In this document: positions 27,148 through 34,612 of the stretch, one piece after another
Position numbering within the stretch: the first letter of the stretch is position 1
Layout: the number at the start of each line of letters is the position of its first letter
Assembly (NCBI GenBank): GCA_017476785.1
Contig: JAFUZD010000098.1
Coordinates: 1-56,385, forward strand
Reading direction: 5' to 3'
From: Prevotella sp.
GTDB lineage: Bacteria; Bacteroidota; Bacteroidia; Bacteroidales; Bacteroidaceae
Length of the DNA: 56,385 nucleotides
Translations under genes and position numbers: made by a program
The notes under the pieces: model-generated
Told to the model about the DNA's origin: nothing
What the model saw: the letters and a program-made list of their open reading frames with translations, nothing else
Database searches by the model: none

Positions 27148-30059
27148 GAAAAGCGGTTGTCATCACTGTCGTATGTATCTTTGTCCCGTTGATGATGCTG
27201 GCTCAGACGGCAGAACACAGAGGAACGTTGGGAAAGGACATTGAGAAGTTCTTTGCCAAATACAAGCCCCGGAGCCAGACGTTGGTGCGTCAGTCACGGT
27301 TGATTGGCTTTCAGGTAAATGACACCACCCAGACATTGGTAGTGACAGCAGATGAATATTTTGCCGAACAGGAATTCTCTCAGGAAACCAACACCTATAT
27401 CTATAAACAACTTAGGAAAGAGATCTCCAAACCTTACAACAAGTACAAGCTGACCATCATAACGAATGGATTGGATATTGACGAGCTGATTCCCAATCGG
27501 TTGTCAAACCGCGCAGACCCATCGCGTCTGTGGGGGAGCATTGGCTACGATGGTGAGCCGTGGGTCACCAACGCTTCTGCGCCTGTCACATACTCGCACG
27601 GTCTGCAAGGCAGGCATATTGCATTGTGGGCCAGTCACGGCTGCTATTATGATCAGGCAAAAGGTATGTGGAAATGGCAGCGTCCGAAGCTCTTCGGAAC
27701 CACCGAGGACCTGTTCACCCAGACCATTGTCGTTCCCTATCTGATTCCGATGCTTGAGAATGCCGGTGCCAATGTGTTCACTCCCCGCGAGCGGGATTGG
27801 CAGAAGAACGAGGTCATCGTTGACAATGACAATGCTTCTGGTAGCAGCTATATTGAAGTAAGTGCACACGGGAAGTGGCAGGACACGGGACTTCCCGGCT
27901 TTGCTTTCCACGCTGGTCAGTATAATGATGGTGAAAATCCATTCACTATGGGAACGGCGCGACAGACGAAGACGACCAGCAGCAAATACCGGTACAGTAT
28001 GGTTTCATACCAGCCCAACATTCCTCAGGCAGGCCGTTACGCTGTCTATGTAAGCTATCAGACTGTGCCCAACAGCATCGACAATGCCAAATATACGGTT
28101 TGGCATAAGGGGGAGAAAACGGAGTTCCACGTCAATCAGCAGATGGGAGGCAGCACGTGGGTCTATCTTGGTACATTCGACTTTGATGCTGGTAGCAGTG
28201 AGTACAACCGGGTAACGGTGACTAACCAGAGCAACCATAGCGGCATTGTCACGACCGATGCCGTACGTTTCGGTGGCGGAATGGGTAATATCCAGCGCGG
28301 TGGTAGTGTCAGCGGCTTCCCGCGAAGTCTCGAAGGTGCCCGATATTATGCCCAGTGGGCAGGTATGCCCTACAACATATATAGCAGTAAGAGCGGTGCC
28401 GATGACTATGCCGATGATATCAACGTGCGTTCATTGATGACCAATTACATAGGTGGCGGCTCCTGTTATATGCCGACTATTGATGGCAGGAAAGTCCCCA
28501 TTGAGCTCTCGTTGGCTGTCCATAGTGATGCAGGCTTTGCAAAAGATGGTGCAGGGCTCATCGGTCCGCTGTCTATCTGCACCACGAATCACAACAACCG
28601 ACTTCTTGATGCCGGCATCTCGCGCTTAGCCTCCAGAGACTTTGCCGATGCGCTGTTGGCCAATGAAGTGATTGATTTGAAATACAAATATGGCCAATGG
28701 AATAGGCGGGCACTCTATGACCGCAACTACTCGGAGACGAGACTGCCCGCAGTACCGAGTGCCATCTTGGAAACAATGTCACACCAGAACTTCCCTGATA
28801 TGGTGTTCGGGCAGGACCCTAATTTCCGTTTCACGCTCGCACGCTCTATTTACAAAACGATTCTGCGCTATATCAACGACCAGCACGGCACTCCTTTCGT
28901 CGTAGCGCCATTGACTCCCAGCCACTTTAAGGTCGAGTTTACGGGAAAGAACGAGATTATGTTGAGCTGGAAACCGGTAGACGACCCTCAAGAGTCTACT
29001 TCCAAGCCTACGGGCTATGTCGTATATATGGCTAAGGGGAAAGGTGGCTATGACAATGGAACATATGTCCGTTCCCACCACAACTATAAGATGAAGCTGG
29101 AGCCTCAGACGCTTTATCGCTTCAGGGTCGCGGCAGTCAACCGCGGCGGACAGAGCTTCCCTTCGGAAGAGCTGACGGCACTGTACCATCCTGCAGCGCA
29201 GCAGACGGTGCTGGTCGTCAATGGCTTCCACCGCTTGGCGGCTCCGGCCATTCGCAACACCTCCACGGAGCAGGGATTTGATATGGACGAAGACCCCGGT
29301 ATCACCTACGGCCCGACTGCAGGATGGGTGGGTCGCCAGATTGACTTCGACCGCACTCGTATGGGTATAGAGGGCGAGGGCGGATTAGGTTACAGCAGCG
29401 ACGAGCTGGCCGGAACGTTTGTAGCAGGCAACGATTTCAACTATGTGGCCACTCATACCGAGGCCATTCAGACAGCCCAGCGCTATAACGTCGTAAGTTG
29501 TTCCAGCGAAGCCGTCGAAGCGCAAGACATAAAACTGTCACACTATGCAATGGTAGACCTCATACTGGGATTGGAGAAGAACGATGGCCATAGCCTTGTC
29601 GCCTATAAGACATTCACTCCTGCAATGCAGCAGGCGTTGCAGCACTACGTTTCCCGTGGCGGCTCGTTGCTGGTCAGCGGGGCCTATGTCGGCAGCGATA
29701 TGCGGACAACGACCGAACAGCAGTTCTTGGCTTCCGTCCTGAAATGCCGCCCCACGGGATGCTACCGGCAGCCTAATGACACGGTCTTCGGAATGGGCAC
29801 CACAATGTCTTTCTATCACCAGCTGAACGAACAGCACTATGCTGCCACATCCGTTGACGCACTGCAACCCGTCACCCCGGCCTATGCAGCCCTGCGCTAT
29901 GCCGACGGCCAAGACGCCTGCATTGCCTATAATGGCTCAGATTACCGGGCGTTTACCATTGGCTTCCCCTTTGAATGCATCAAGAGCGAGAAACGGCGGG
30001 CCTCCGTAATGCGGGGCATCCTCCAGTTCCTCCTCCCCAATGATACAAGAAAACAATAA
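27144..30059 (+). CDS. Exported amidase-like protein with golvesin-type insert and Fn3 domain
   Basis: 971 residues with a signal peptide (residues 1-20). Two blocks of an N-acetylmuramoyl-L-alanine amidase-like (Amidase_3) zinc site are separated by a beta-sandwich insert. Block 1 has His165 (WASHGCYYD) and Glu216 (PRERD); block 2 has His460 (AVHSDAG) and Glu543 (AILETMSHQNF). The insert (about 230-380, FAFHAGQYN to TTDAVRFGGG) resembles golvesin/xanthan-lyase-like domains. A fibronectin type III domain covers about 592-680. The C-terminal 290 residues resemble a gasdermin-free flavodoxin/GATase-like fold (LIxGAYVGSD) without known function. Database names such as xanthan lyase for this type are probably misleading. 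Confidence 0.8.
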   Translation: MRKAVVITVVCIFVPLMMLAQTAEHRGTLGKDIEKFFAKYKPRSQTLVRQSRLIGFQVNDTTQTLVVTADEYFAEQEFSQETNTYIYKQLRKEISKPYNKYKLTIITNGLDIDELIPNRLSNRADPSRLWGSIGYDGEPWVTNASAPVTYSHGLQGRHIALWASHGCYYDQAKGMWKWQRPKLFGTTEDLFTQTIVVPYLIPMLENAGANVFTPRERDWQKNEVIVDNDNASGSSYIEVSAHGKWQDTGLPGFAFHAGQYNDGENPFTMGTARQTKTTSSKYRYSMVSYQPNIPQAGRYAVYVSYQTVPNSIDNAKYTVWHKGEKTEFHVNQQMGGSTWVYLGTFDFDAGSSEYNRVTVTNQSNHSGIVTTDAVRFGGGMGNIQRGGSVSGFPRSLEGARYYAQWAGMPYNIYSSKSGADDYADDINVRSLMTNYIGGGSCYMPTIDGRKVPIELSLAVHSDAGFAKDGAGLIGPLSICTTNHNNRLLDAGISRLASRDFADALLANEVIDLKYKYGQWNRRALYDRNYSETRLPAVPSAILETMSHQNFPDMVFGQDPNFRFTLARSIYKTILRYINDQHGTPFVVAPLTPSHFKVEFTGKNEIMLSWKPVDDPQESTSKPTGYVVYMAKGKGGYDNGTYVRSHHNYKMKLEPQTLYRFRVAAVNRGGQSFPSEELTALYHPAAQQTVLVVNGFHRLAAPAIRNTSTEQGFDMDEDPGITYGPTAGWVGRQIDFDRTRMGIEGEGGLGYSSDELAGTFVAGNDFNYVATHTEAIQTAQRYNVVSCSSEAVEAQDIKLSHYAMVDLILGLEKNDGHSLVAYKTFTPAMQQALQHYVSRGGSLLVSGAYVGSDMRTTTEQQFLASVLKCRPTGCYRQPNDTVFGMGTTMSFYHQLNEQHYAATSVDALQPVTPAYAALRYADGQDACIAYNGSDYRAFTIGFPFECIKSEKRRASVMRGILQFLLPNDTRKQ

Positions 30060-30089
30060 ATAACTAACCTTTTAAAAAACAAAAAGACT

Positions 30090-30437
30090 ATGTACAAGAT
30101 TCAGGCAAACTCTTCGGGTACGCGAAACATTGAGATTAATGAAGAACATTTGCAGACCATTGAGCAGTACCAGCTCTTTCGCGACTTAATTGACAGCAAT
30201 GGCTATGTCGACGATCAGGTGCTGGCCAAGCTGAAGCTCAATGTCCGCTCGCTTCTTGAGTCAGAAGCAGGTAAGGACAAGAACTTGCTCGACCTCTGCC
30301 TCGACGTAATCTATCATCCCAATATGAAGGCTTATGGACTGCAACAGCTTGTCCTGCTGTTCATCAACTGGAAGAATCGGGGGAATGACAATCTGGGAAT
30401 GACGCGGCGCGCTTTTCAGGGCACTCCCTTTAATTAA
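30090..30437 (+). CDS. Small hypothetical protein
   Basis: 115 residues, predicted soluble and helical (NIEINEEHLQTIEQYQLFRDLI, LLESEAGKDKNLLDLCLDVIYH). There is no signal peptide. It lies 30 nt after the amidase-like gene and 19 nt before ygiQ on the same strand, so it is probably co-transcribed. No family recognised. Confidence 0.75.
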   Translation: MYKIQANSSGTRNIEINEEHLQTIEQYQLFRDLIDSNGYVDDQVLAKLKLNVRSLLESEAGKDKNLLDLCLDVIYHPNMKAYGLQQLVLLFINWKNRGNDNLGMTRRAFQGTPFN

Positions 30438-30456
30438 TCAGAAACGACTAACTTAA

Positions 30457-32439
30457 GTGAAGGGTGAGAAGCAAAAGACAGAGACCGGTCAGAGATTCCT
30501 TCTGACCGATTTCCTGCCGACAACCAAAAAGGAAGTCGAACTGCGTGGCTGGGAAGAGGTAGACGTTATCCTCTTCTCAGCCGACGCCTATGTTGATCAC
30601 CCATCGTTTGGGGCAGCGGTGATTGGGCGTACGCTCGAGGCAGCCGGTTACCGCGTGGCCATCGTCCCTCAGCCCGATTGGCACGGCGACTTCCGCGACT
30701 TCCGTAAGTTGGGGCGCCCGCGCCTCTTTTTCGGAGTCTCACCGGGGTGTATGGACTCGATGGTCAATAAGTACACGGCAGCCCGTCGGCTACGTTCCGA
30801 GGATGCTTACAGCCCGGATGGCCGTCACGACTTGCGCCCGGAGTATCCCACCATCGTCTATTCGCGCATCCTGCGCCAGCTCTATCCCGATGTCCCTATT
30901 GTCCTTGGCGGCATTGAAGCGTCGCTGCGCCGCCTGACCCACTATGACTATTGGCAGGATGCACTGCGGAAATGCCTGCTTTGCGATGCACCGGCCGACC
31001 TGATCAGTTACGGAATGGGCGAGAAGACCATCGTCCAGATTGCCCATCGGCTGGCCAATGGCGAGCCGATAGAAGCCCTTCACGACCTGCCTCAGATTGT
31101 GTATCTTTCAAGTCGTGCGTCCATTTGTGGCGGTTTGCAGCCCACCGATATCCTGCTCCACTCCCACGAAGAATGTCTGCGCGACAAGAAGGCACAGGCA
31201 GAAAATTTCCGCCATATAGAGGAAGAGTCGAACAAGATGTACGCCAGCCGGTTGATTCAAGAGGTTGAGGGCCAATATGCAGTCGTCAATCCTCCCTATC
31301 CTCCTATGACCACGGCCGAGCTCGATGCCTCGTTCGACTTGCCCTATACGCGCGTTCCTCACCCCAAGTACAAGAACAAGCGCATTCCTGCCTATGAGAT
31401 GATACGCCACTCGGTCAATATCCACCGTGGCTGCTTTGGCGGCTGTGCCTTCTGTACCATTTCTGCCCATCAGGGAAAGTTTATTGCCAGCCGTTCTAAG
31501 GAAAGCATCCTGCGCGAAGTGGAACAGGTTACGCAGATGGACGACTTCAAAGGCTACCTGAGCGATCTCGGCGGGCCGTCGGCTAATATGTATGGAATGG
31601 GAGGACGCGATCGGGAACGCTGCGCCAAGTGCAAGCGTCCCAGCTGCATCCATCCACAGGTCTGCCCCAACCTCAATACCGACCACGGCCCACTGCTCGA
31701 CATCTATCGTGCCGTGGATGCTGTGCCCGGCATCAAGAAAAGTTTCATTGGCAGCGGCGTGCGCTATGACCTGCTGCTCTACAAGAGTAAAGACGAGCGC
31801 GCCAATCGCTCCGCCGCAGCTTATACGCGTGAGCTAATCTGCCGCCACGTCAGCGGGCGGCTGAAGGTAGCTCCCGAGCACATCAGTGACAACGTGCTCC
31901 AGTTGATGCGCAAGCCTCCTTTCCAGCAGTTCTATGACTTCAAGCGGCTCTTCGACCGCATCAACCGCGAAGAGCACCTGCACCAGCAGATTATCCCCTA
32001 CTTCATTTCCAGCCATCCCGGTTGTACGGAGGCCGATATGGCTCAGCTGGCCGTTCTCACCAAGCGGCTTGACTTCCAGCTGGAACAGGTGCAGGACTTC
32101 ACTCCCACCCCGATGACGGTCAGCACGGAGACGTGGTACACAGGCTATCACCCTTATACCCTGCAGCCTGTCTTCAGTGCCAAGACACCGAAGGAGAAGC
32201 TGGCGCAGCGGCAGTTCTTTTTCTGGTACAAGTCCGAGGAGCGCCGTGCCATTGAGCAGTCGCTCCGTCGTATAGGCCGGCCAGACCTTATCCGTGAGCT
32301 CTGTCCCCCACTCTCTCCCATCCATCACGCTCCCTCCGCAAAAAGAGGCAATGCTCCTACCAATGCAGATACTCGAACAACTCGTCGTCCCAAAGAATCC
32401 CGCGAAGAAAAGCGAGGATCTCATCGTCATCACCGATGA
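30457..32439 (+). CDS. YgiQ-family radical SAM protein
   Basis: 660 residues from a GTG start (30457); no in-frame ATG lies near the expected N-terminus, and FLPTTKKEVELRGWEEVDVI aligns with the start of known members. A radical-SAM enzyme with the 4Fe-4S motif CFGGCAFC (CxxxCxxC). Before it is the YgiQ N-terminal domain (DAYVDHPSFGAAVIGRTLE), and after it a Cys-rich segment (CAKCKRPSC). The substrate is unknown in this family. The last 40 or so residues are low-complexity (Arg/His-rich) and are encoded over the start of the next gene, which overlaps by 89 nt. Confidence 0.9.
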   Translation: MKGEKQKTETGQRFLLTDFLPTTKKEVELRGWEEVDVILFSADAYVDHPSFGAAVIGRTLEAAGYRVAIVPQPDWHGDFRDFRKLGRPRLFFGVSPGCMDSMVNKYTAARRLRSEDAYSPDGRHDLRPEYPTIVYSRILRQLYPDVPIVLGGIEASLRRLTHYDYWQDALRKCLLCDAPADLISYGMGEKTIVQIAHRLANGEPIEALHDLPQIVYLSSRASICGGLQPTDILLHSHEECLRDKKAQAENFRHIEEESNKMYASRLIQEVEGQYAVVNPPYPPMTTAELDASFDLPYTRVPHPKYKNKRIPAYEMIRHSVNIHRGCFGGCAFCTISAHQGKFIASRSKESILREVEQVTQMDDFKGYLSDLGGPSANMYGMGGRDRERCAKCKRPSCIHPQVCPNLNTDHGPLLDIYRAVDAVPGIKKSFIGSGVRYDLLLYKSKDERANRSAAAYTRELICRHVSGRLKVAPEHISDNVLQLMRKPPFQQFYDFKRLFDRINREEHLHQQIIPYFISSHPGCTEADMAQLAVLTKRLDFQLEQVQDFTPTPMTVSTETWYTGYHPYTLQPVFSAKTPKEKLAQRQFFFWYKSEERRAIEQSLRRIGRPDLIRELCPPLSPIHHAPSAKRGNAPTNADTRTTRRPKESREEKRGSHRHHR

Positions 32440-33172
32440 CTTCATCGCCGTCGTCGATGGAAGCACCAGCAAGTCCAACCGCCGTCACAGCCTGTTCTGC
32501 TCCAACGGCCGCTATGCCGCACGGCTTGTCGGGAAGTACATCCGGCGTATGTCGTCCGCTATTACTTGCCAGCAGTTCTGCCGAGGGGTAACCGCTTACA
32601 TCCGCGCCCACTACCGCCATTCCCAGCTGCCCCAGCTCGCCAGTCATCCCGAAGACCGTTTGACGGCCAGTGCCGTCGTGTTCAGTCGCTTGCAGCGCGA
32701 GGTGTGGCTCATCGGCGACTGCCAGTGCCTCATTGGCGGCCAGCTCTACGACAATCCCAAGCCCTATGAAGAGGAGCTGGCTCGGATGCGGTCGGCGGAG
32801 ATACATCGGCTCATTGCCGAAGGCATTGCCACCGAAGAGCAGCTCTTAGCCGACGACACAGCCCGTCCCACCATTATTCCACGAATGATTGAGACGATGC
32901 ATCGTCAAAACGTAGACTACGCCGTCATCGACGGGTTCCCAATCCCCTTTGCCCACGTCCGCACCGTCACCCTCGACTTCCAGCCGTGGGAAATCGTGCT
33001 GGCCAGCGACGGCTATCCCCGCCTCTGTCCTACGTTGGCTGAGAGCGAGGCTTACATCGACCATCTTCGTCTCAGCGACCCGCTCTGCTATCAAGAATTT
33101 CTGGCTACTAAAGGCTTTTACACCGGTAACAGCTCCTTCGACGACCGCTCCTACATTCGCTTTCAAGTGTGA
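32351..33172 (+). CDS. PP2C-like (PPM) phosphatase-fold protein
   Basis: 273 residues from the ATG at 32351, which follows AGAGG. A second ATG at 32363 is possible, and a GTG at 32294 is unlikely. PPM-type motifs appear in the right order: VVDGSTSK (Asp36-Gly37), IGDCQCLI (Gly122-Asp123), VLASDGYPRL (Ser219-Asp220-Gly221), and SSFDDRSYIRF (Asp264-Asp265). The first motif lacks the usual GHGG. It may dephosphorylate Ser/Thr on proteins, and a Hanks-type kinase is encoded 1.3 kb away on the other strand. The start overlaps the end of ygiQ by 89 nt in another frame. Confidence 0.72.
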   Translation: MLLPMQILEQLVVPKNPAKKSEDLIVITDDFIAVVDGSTSKSNRRHSLFCSNGRYAARLVGKYIRRMSSAITCQQFCRGVTAYIRAHYRHSQLPQLASHPEDRLTASAVVFSRLQREVWLIGDCQCLIGGQLYDNPKPYEEELARMRSAEIHRLIAEGIATEEQLLADDTARPTIIPRMIETMHRQNVDYAVIDGFPIPFAHVRTVTLDFQPWEIVLASDGYPRLCPTLAESEAYIDHLRLSDPLCYQEFLATKGFYTGNSSFDDRSYIRFQV

Positions 33173-33189
33173 GGAATGCAAAGAGAGAG
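33172..33189 (+). repeat. Left copy of an 18-bp direct repeat flanking hicAB
   Basis: AGGAATGCAAAGAGAGAG, identical to 34070-34087. It begins at the last base of the PP2C-like stop codon. The sequence at 33179-33195 is also the inverse of the far arm of the tRNA terminator (34090-34106). Confidence 0.85.
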
Positions 33190-33208
33190 GCGGTGCCATA
33201 AACAAGCA

Positions 33209-33241
33209 AAATCCCCGACTTTCACAAGTTGGGGATTTTTT
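33209..33241 (+). terminator. Intrinsic terminator of the 26320-33172 operon
   Basis: 13-bp stem with one G-U wobble (33209-33221 with 33226-33238), 4-nt loop, followed by a run of T residues. It lies 37 nt after the stop codon. Confidence 0.9.
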
Positions 33242-33307
33242 CGAGCTCTTAAAATTATGAATTACCGCATTGTCATATACGGAATGACGCGGCTTGTAGT
33301 TTCTTCA

Positions 33308-33718
33308 TTACACTACGGAAATCAGCTCGTGGCCGATTTTGTGCAGCCCATCTACAATACGCTGCCGTTGCCCGGAACGCGGCTTCTTGATGCCATTGGC
33401 ATAGTGACTGAGCAGATGCGGATTGATGCCAGAGGCTCGGCTGATGGCAGCAATGGTAGCATAAGGCGAACACATCTGCAACAATGCGGCCACATCGAGA
33501 TGGTACTCGAATTCATAGTCGCCATTGAGTAGCCACTGTGGCACGTCGTCGCCGTCCTCGACCATTCCCTCGATATGGAATTTTAGCGTTTCCCGCACTT
33601 CGTCCACCAGCTCGTCGTATGACTTGGCTGTAAGGACGACGGCTCCGGGCACGTTGTCTCCTAATGAAGCAGCGAAGTTCTTGTCACACCACGACACATT
33701 TACTTTGATAGTTTCCAT
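33308..33718 (-). CDS. hicB: HicB-type antitoxin with C-terminal helix-turn-helix
   Basis: 136 residues. The N-terminal 75 or so residues have the HicB partial RNase H fold (NFAASLGDNVPGAVVLTAKSYDELVDEVRETLKFHIEG). The C-terminal part is a Cro/C1-type helix-turn-helix (IAAISRASGINPHLLSHYANGIKKP), so the protein should both neutralise HicA and repress its operon. It follows hicA by 36 nt on the same strand. It lies in an 880-bp segment bounded by 18-bp direct repeats. Confidence 0.88.
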   Translation of the reverse strand: METIKVNVSWCDKNFAASLGDNVPGAVVLTAKSYDELVDEVRETLKFHIEGMVEDGDDVPQWLLNGDYEFEYHLDVAALLQMCSPYATIAAISRASGINPHLLSHYANGIKKPRSGQRQRIVDGLHKIGHELISVV

Positions 33719-33754
33719 AATTGTAGCTTTTAGATTTATATAAAGGAGATGAGG

Positions 33755-33952
33755 CTATTTCCATCCTGCTTGCTTCCAAATGCTGTTTAGCAAGAATTGG
33801 CTCAGAACCTCGCTCTTGTGCCCCCGTATCGTCACTTTCCCTTTCTTGGTGGGATGTTTGAATTGGCGGTGGTCTGTTCCTTTCTGCTTCAGTTCAAACC
33901 ATCCGTCTGCCTCAAGCATTCTTATCACCTCTATTACCTTATACGACTTCAT
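33755..33952 (-). CDS. hicA: HicA-type mRNA interferase toxin
   Basis: 65 residues with a double-stranded RNA-binding-like fold. The catalytic His is His28 in KGTDHRQFKHP, followed by the basic KVTIRGHKSEV, the usual HicA order. It is predicted to cut translated mRNA when HicB is depleted. The gene order toxin then antitoxin is typical for HicAB. Its promoter (33973-34003) is nearly perfect and gives only about 14 nt of leader. Confidence 0.9.
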   Translation of the reverse strand: MKSYKVIEVIRMLEADGWFELKQKGTDHRQFKHPTKKGKVTIRGHKSEVLSQFLLNSIWKQAGWK

Positions 33953-33972
33953 TAATATTCGTTTTGTGGGTA

Positions 33973-34003
33973 CAAAGGTAATAAAAAGAATACTATTCGC
34001 AAA
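33973..34003 (-). promoter_or_regulatory. hicAB promoter
   Basis: The minus strand has TTTG at 34003-34000, 19 bp, then TACCTTTG at 33980-33973. A short inverted repeat AAGTAT (34018-34023) / ATACTT (34032-34037) just upstream could be a HicB operator (inference). Confidence 0.7.
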
Positions 34004-34069
34004 GAAAATTCAAGAAAAAGTATCCGAATTAATACTTTTGCATTGATTGTTGCAAAAATCAGCAGCTGC

Positions 34070-34087
34070 AGGAATGCAAAGAGAGAG
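34070..34087 (+). repeat. Right copy of the 18-bp direct repeat flanking hicAB
   Basis: AGGAATGCAAAGAGAGAG, identical to 33172-33189 and forming one arm of the tRNA-Arg terminator hairpin. The two copies are 898 bp apart (start to start). Confidence 0.85.
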
Positions 34088-34106
34088 ACCACCGCCTCTC
34101 TCTTTG
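34077..34106 (-). terminator. Hairpin at the tRNA-Arg 3' end
   Basis: 11-bp perfect stem CAAAGAGAGAG (34077-34087) / CTCTCTCTTTG (34096-34106), directly after the tRNA discriminator base. No long U-run follows, but position and strength fit a terminator or processing signal. Confidence 0.7.
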
Positions 34107-34181
34107 TGATTCCGTTGGGGTTCGAACCCAAGACCTACTGCTTAGAAGGCAGTTGCTCTAATCCAACTGAGCTACGGAACC
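34107..34181 (-). tRNA. tRNA-Arg (anticodon UCU)
   Basis: 75 nt on the minus strand. The acceptor stem GGTTCCG / CGGAATC has one G-U pair, and the discriminator is A. The D arm is GCTCAGTTGGATTAGAGC. The anticodon arm is ACTGC-CTTCTAA-GCAGT, giving UCU for AGA/AGG codons. The T arm has GGTTCGAACCC. CCA is not encoded. A promoter at 34208-34239 fits. Confidence 0.96.
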
Positions 34182-34207
34182 AGTGAATCGCATCTTAAAA
34201 TCGGCTG

Positions 34208-34239
34208 CAAAGTTACGAAAAAAAAGCTGAATGCCCAAA
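34208..34239 (-). promoter_or_regulatory. tRNA-Arg promoter
   Basis: The minus strand has TTTG at 34239-34236, a 20-bp spacer, then TAACTTTG at 34215-34208. Confidence 0.75.
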
Positions 34240-34303
34240 TATTTCAATCAAATATCCTAAAAAATGCTAATGCTGCCGGTGAAGGAGCCTGTTGCCTCTT
34301 CAT

Positions 34304-34420
34304 CCGGAGGCTGCGAAGCCTTTCCCCAGAGGCCGCGCAGCGAGGCAACGGAGGCCGGGAAGCAACGCTACGGAGGCTGCGAAACAAAGCTCCGAAGGCC
34401 ACGAAACAACGGCGGAAGCC
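34304..34420. repeat. Degenerate tandem repeat of about 22 bp
   Basis: Five units sharing a core like GGAGGCTGCGAAGC start at 34304, 34326, 34349, 34371 and 34393 (lengths 22, 23, 22, 22 and 22 bp), with a partial sixth. They are GC-rich and lie between the tRNA promoter and the kinase-FGE terminator. This explains most of the 320-bp gap 34182-34501; no gene is convincing in it. Confidence 0.7.
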
Positions 34421-34469
34421 AAAAACGCCCCTCCCCTTCGGCCGATAGGGCTTGATGGGGAGGGGCGTT
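34420..34469 (-). terminator. Intrinsic terminator of the kinase-FGE gene
   Basis: 13-bp perfect GC-rich stem (AACGCCCCTCCCC at 34424-34436, GGGGAGGGGCGTT at 34457-34469), followed on the minus strand by TTTTT. It lies 32 nt after the stop codon. Confidence 0.9.
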
Positions 34470-34501
34470 CTATTTGTCTTTATTGTGAAAAAGGGCAGGA
34501 A

Positions 34502-34612
34502 CTAAAGGGCGAGGCGCAGTCCGAGGTTGCCGCCGCCGCGGTGGTCGGGCGCCCAGTAGCCCCGAACCGAAACGCGGCAGATCTGCGCGTTGAAGTAGCA
34601 ACTGCCACCTCG
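34502..34612 (-). other. Candidate diversity-generating variable repeat at the 3' end of the kinase-FGE gene
   Basis: Codons 556-591 encode the terminal C-type-lectin/FGE segment starting RGGS. At the positions that vary between family members most codons end in C (TGC, TAC, TTC, AAC, ATC, GGC, TAC, CAC, GGC, GGC, GGC, AAC). That is what an AAC-rich template copied with adenine mutagenesis would leave. Template and reverse transcriptase are not in this window, so this is an inference. Confidence 0.4.

Noticed and set aside
34304-34420. CRISPR array
   Set aside because: The repeats are degenerate, directly abutting and without spacers; no cas gene is present.
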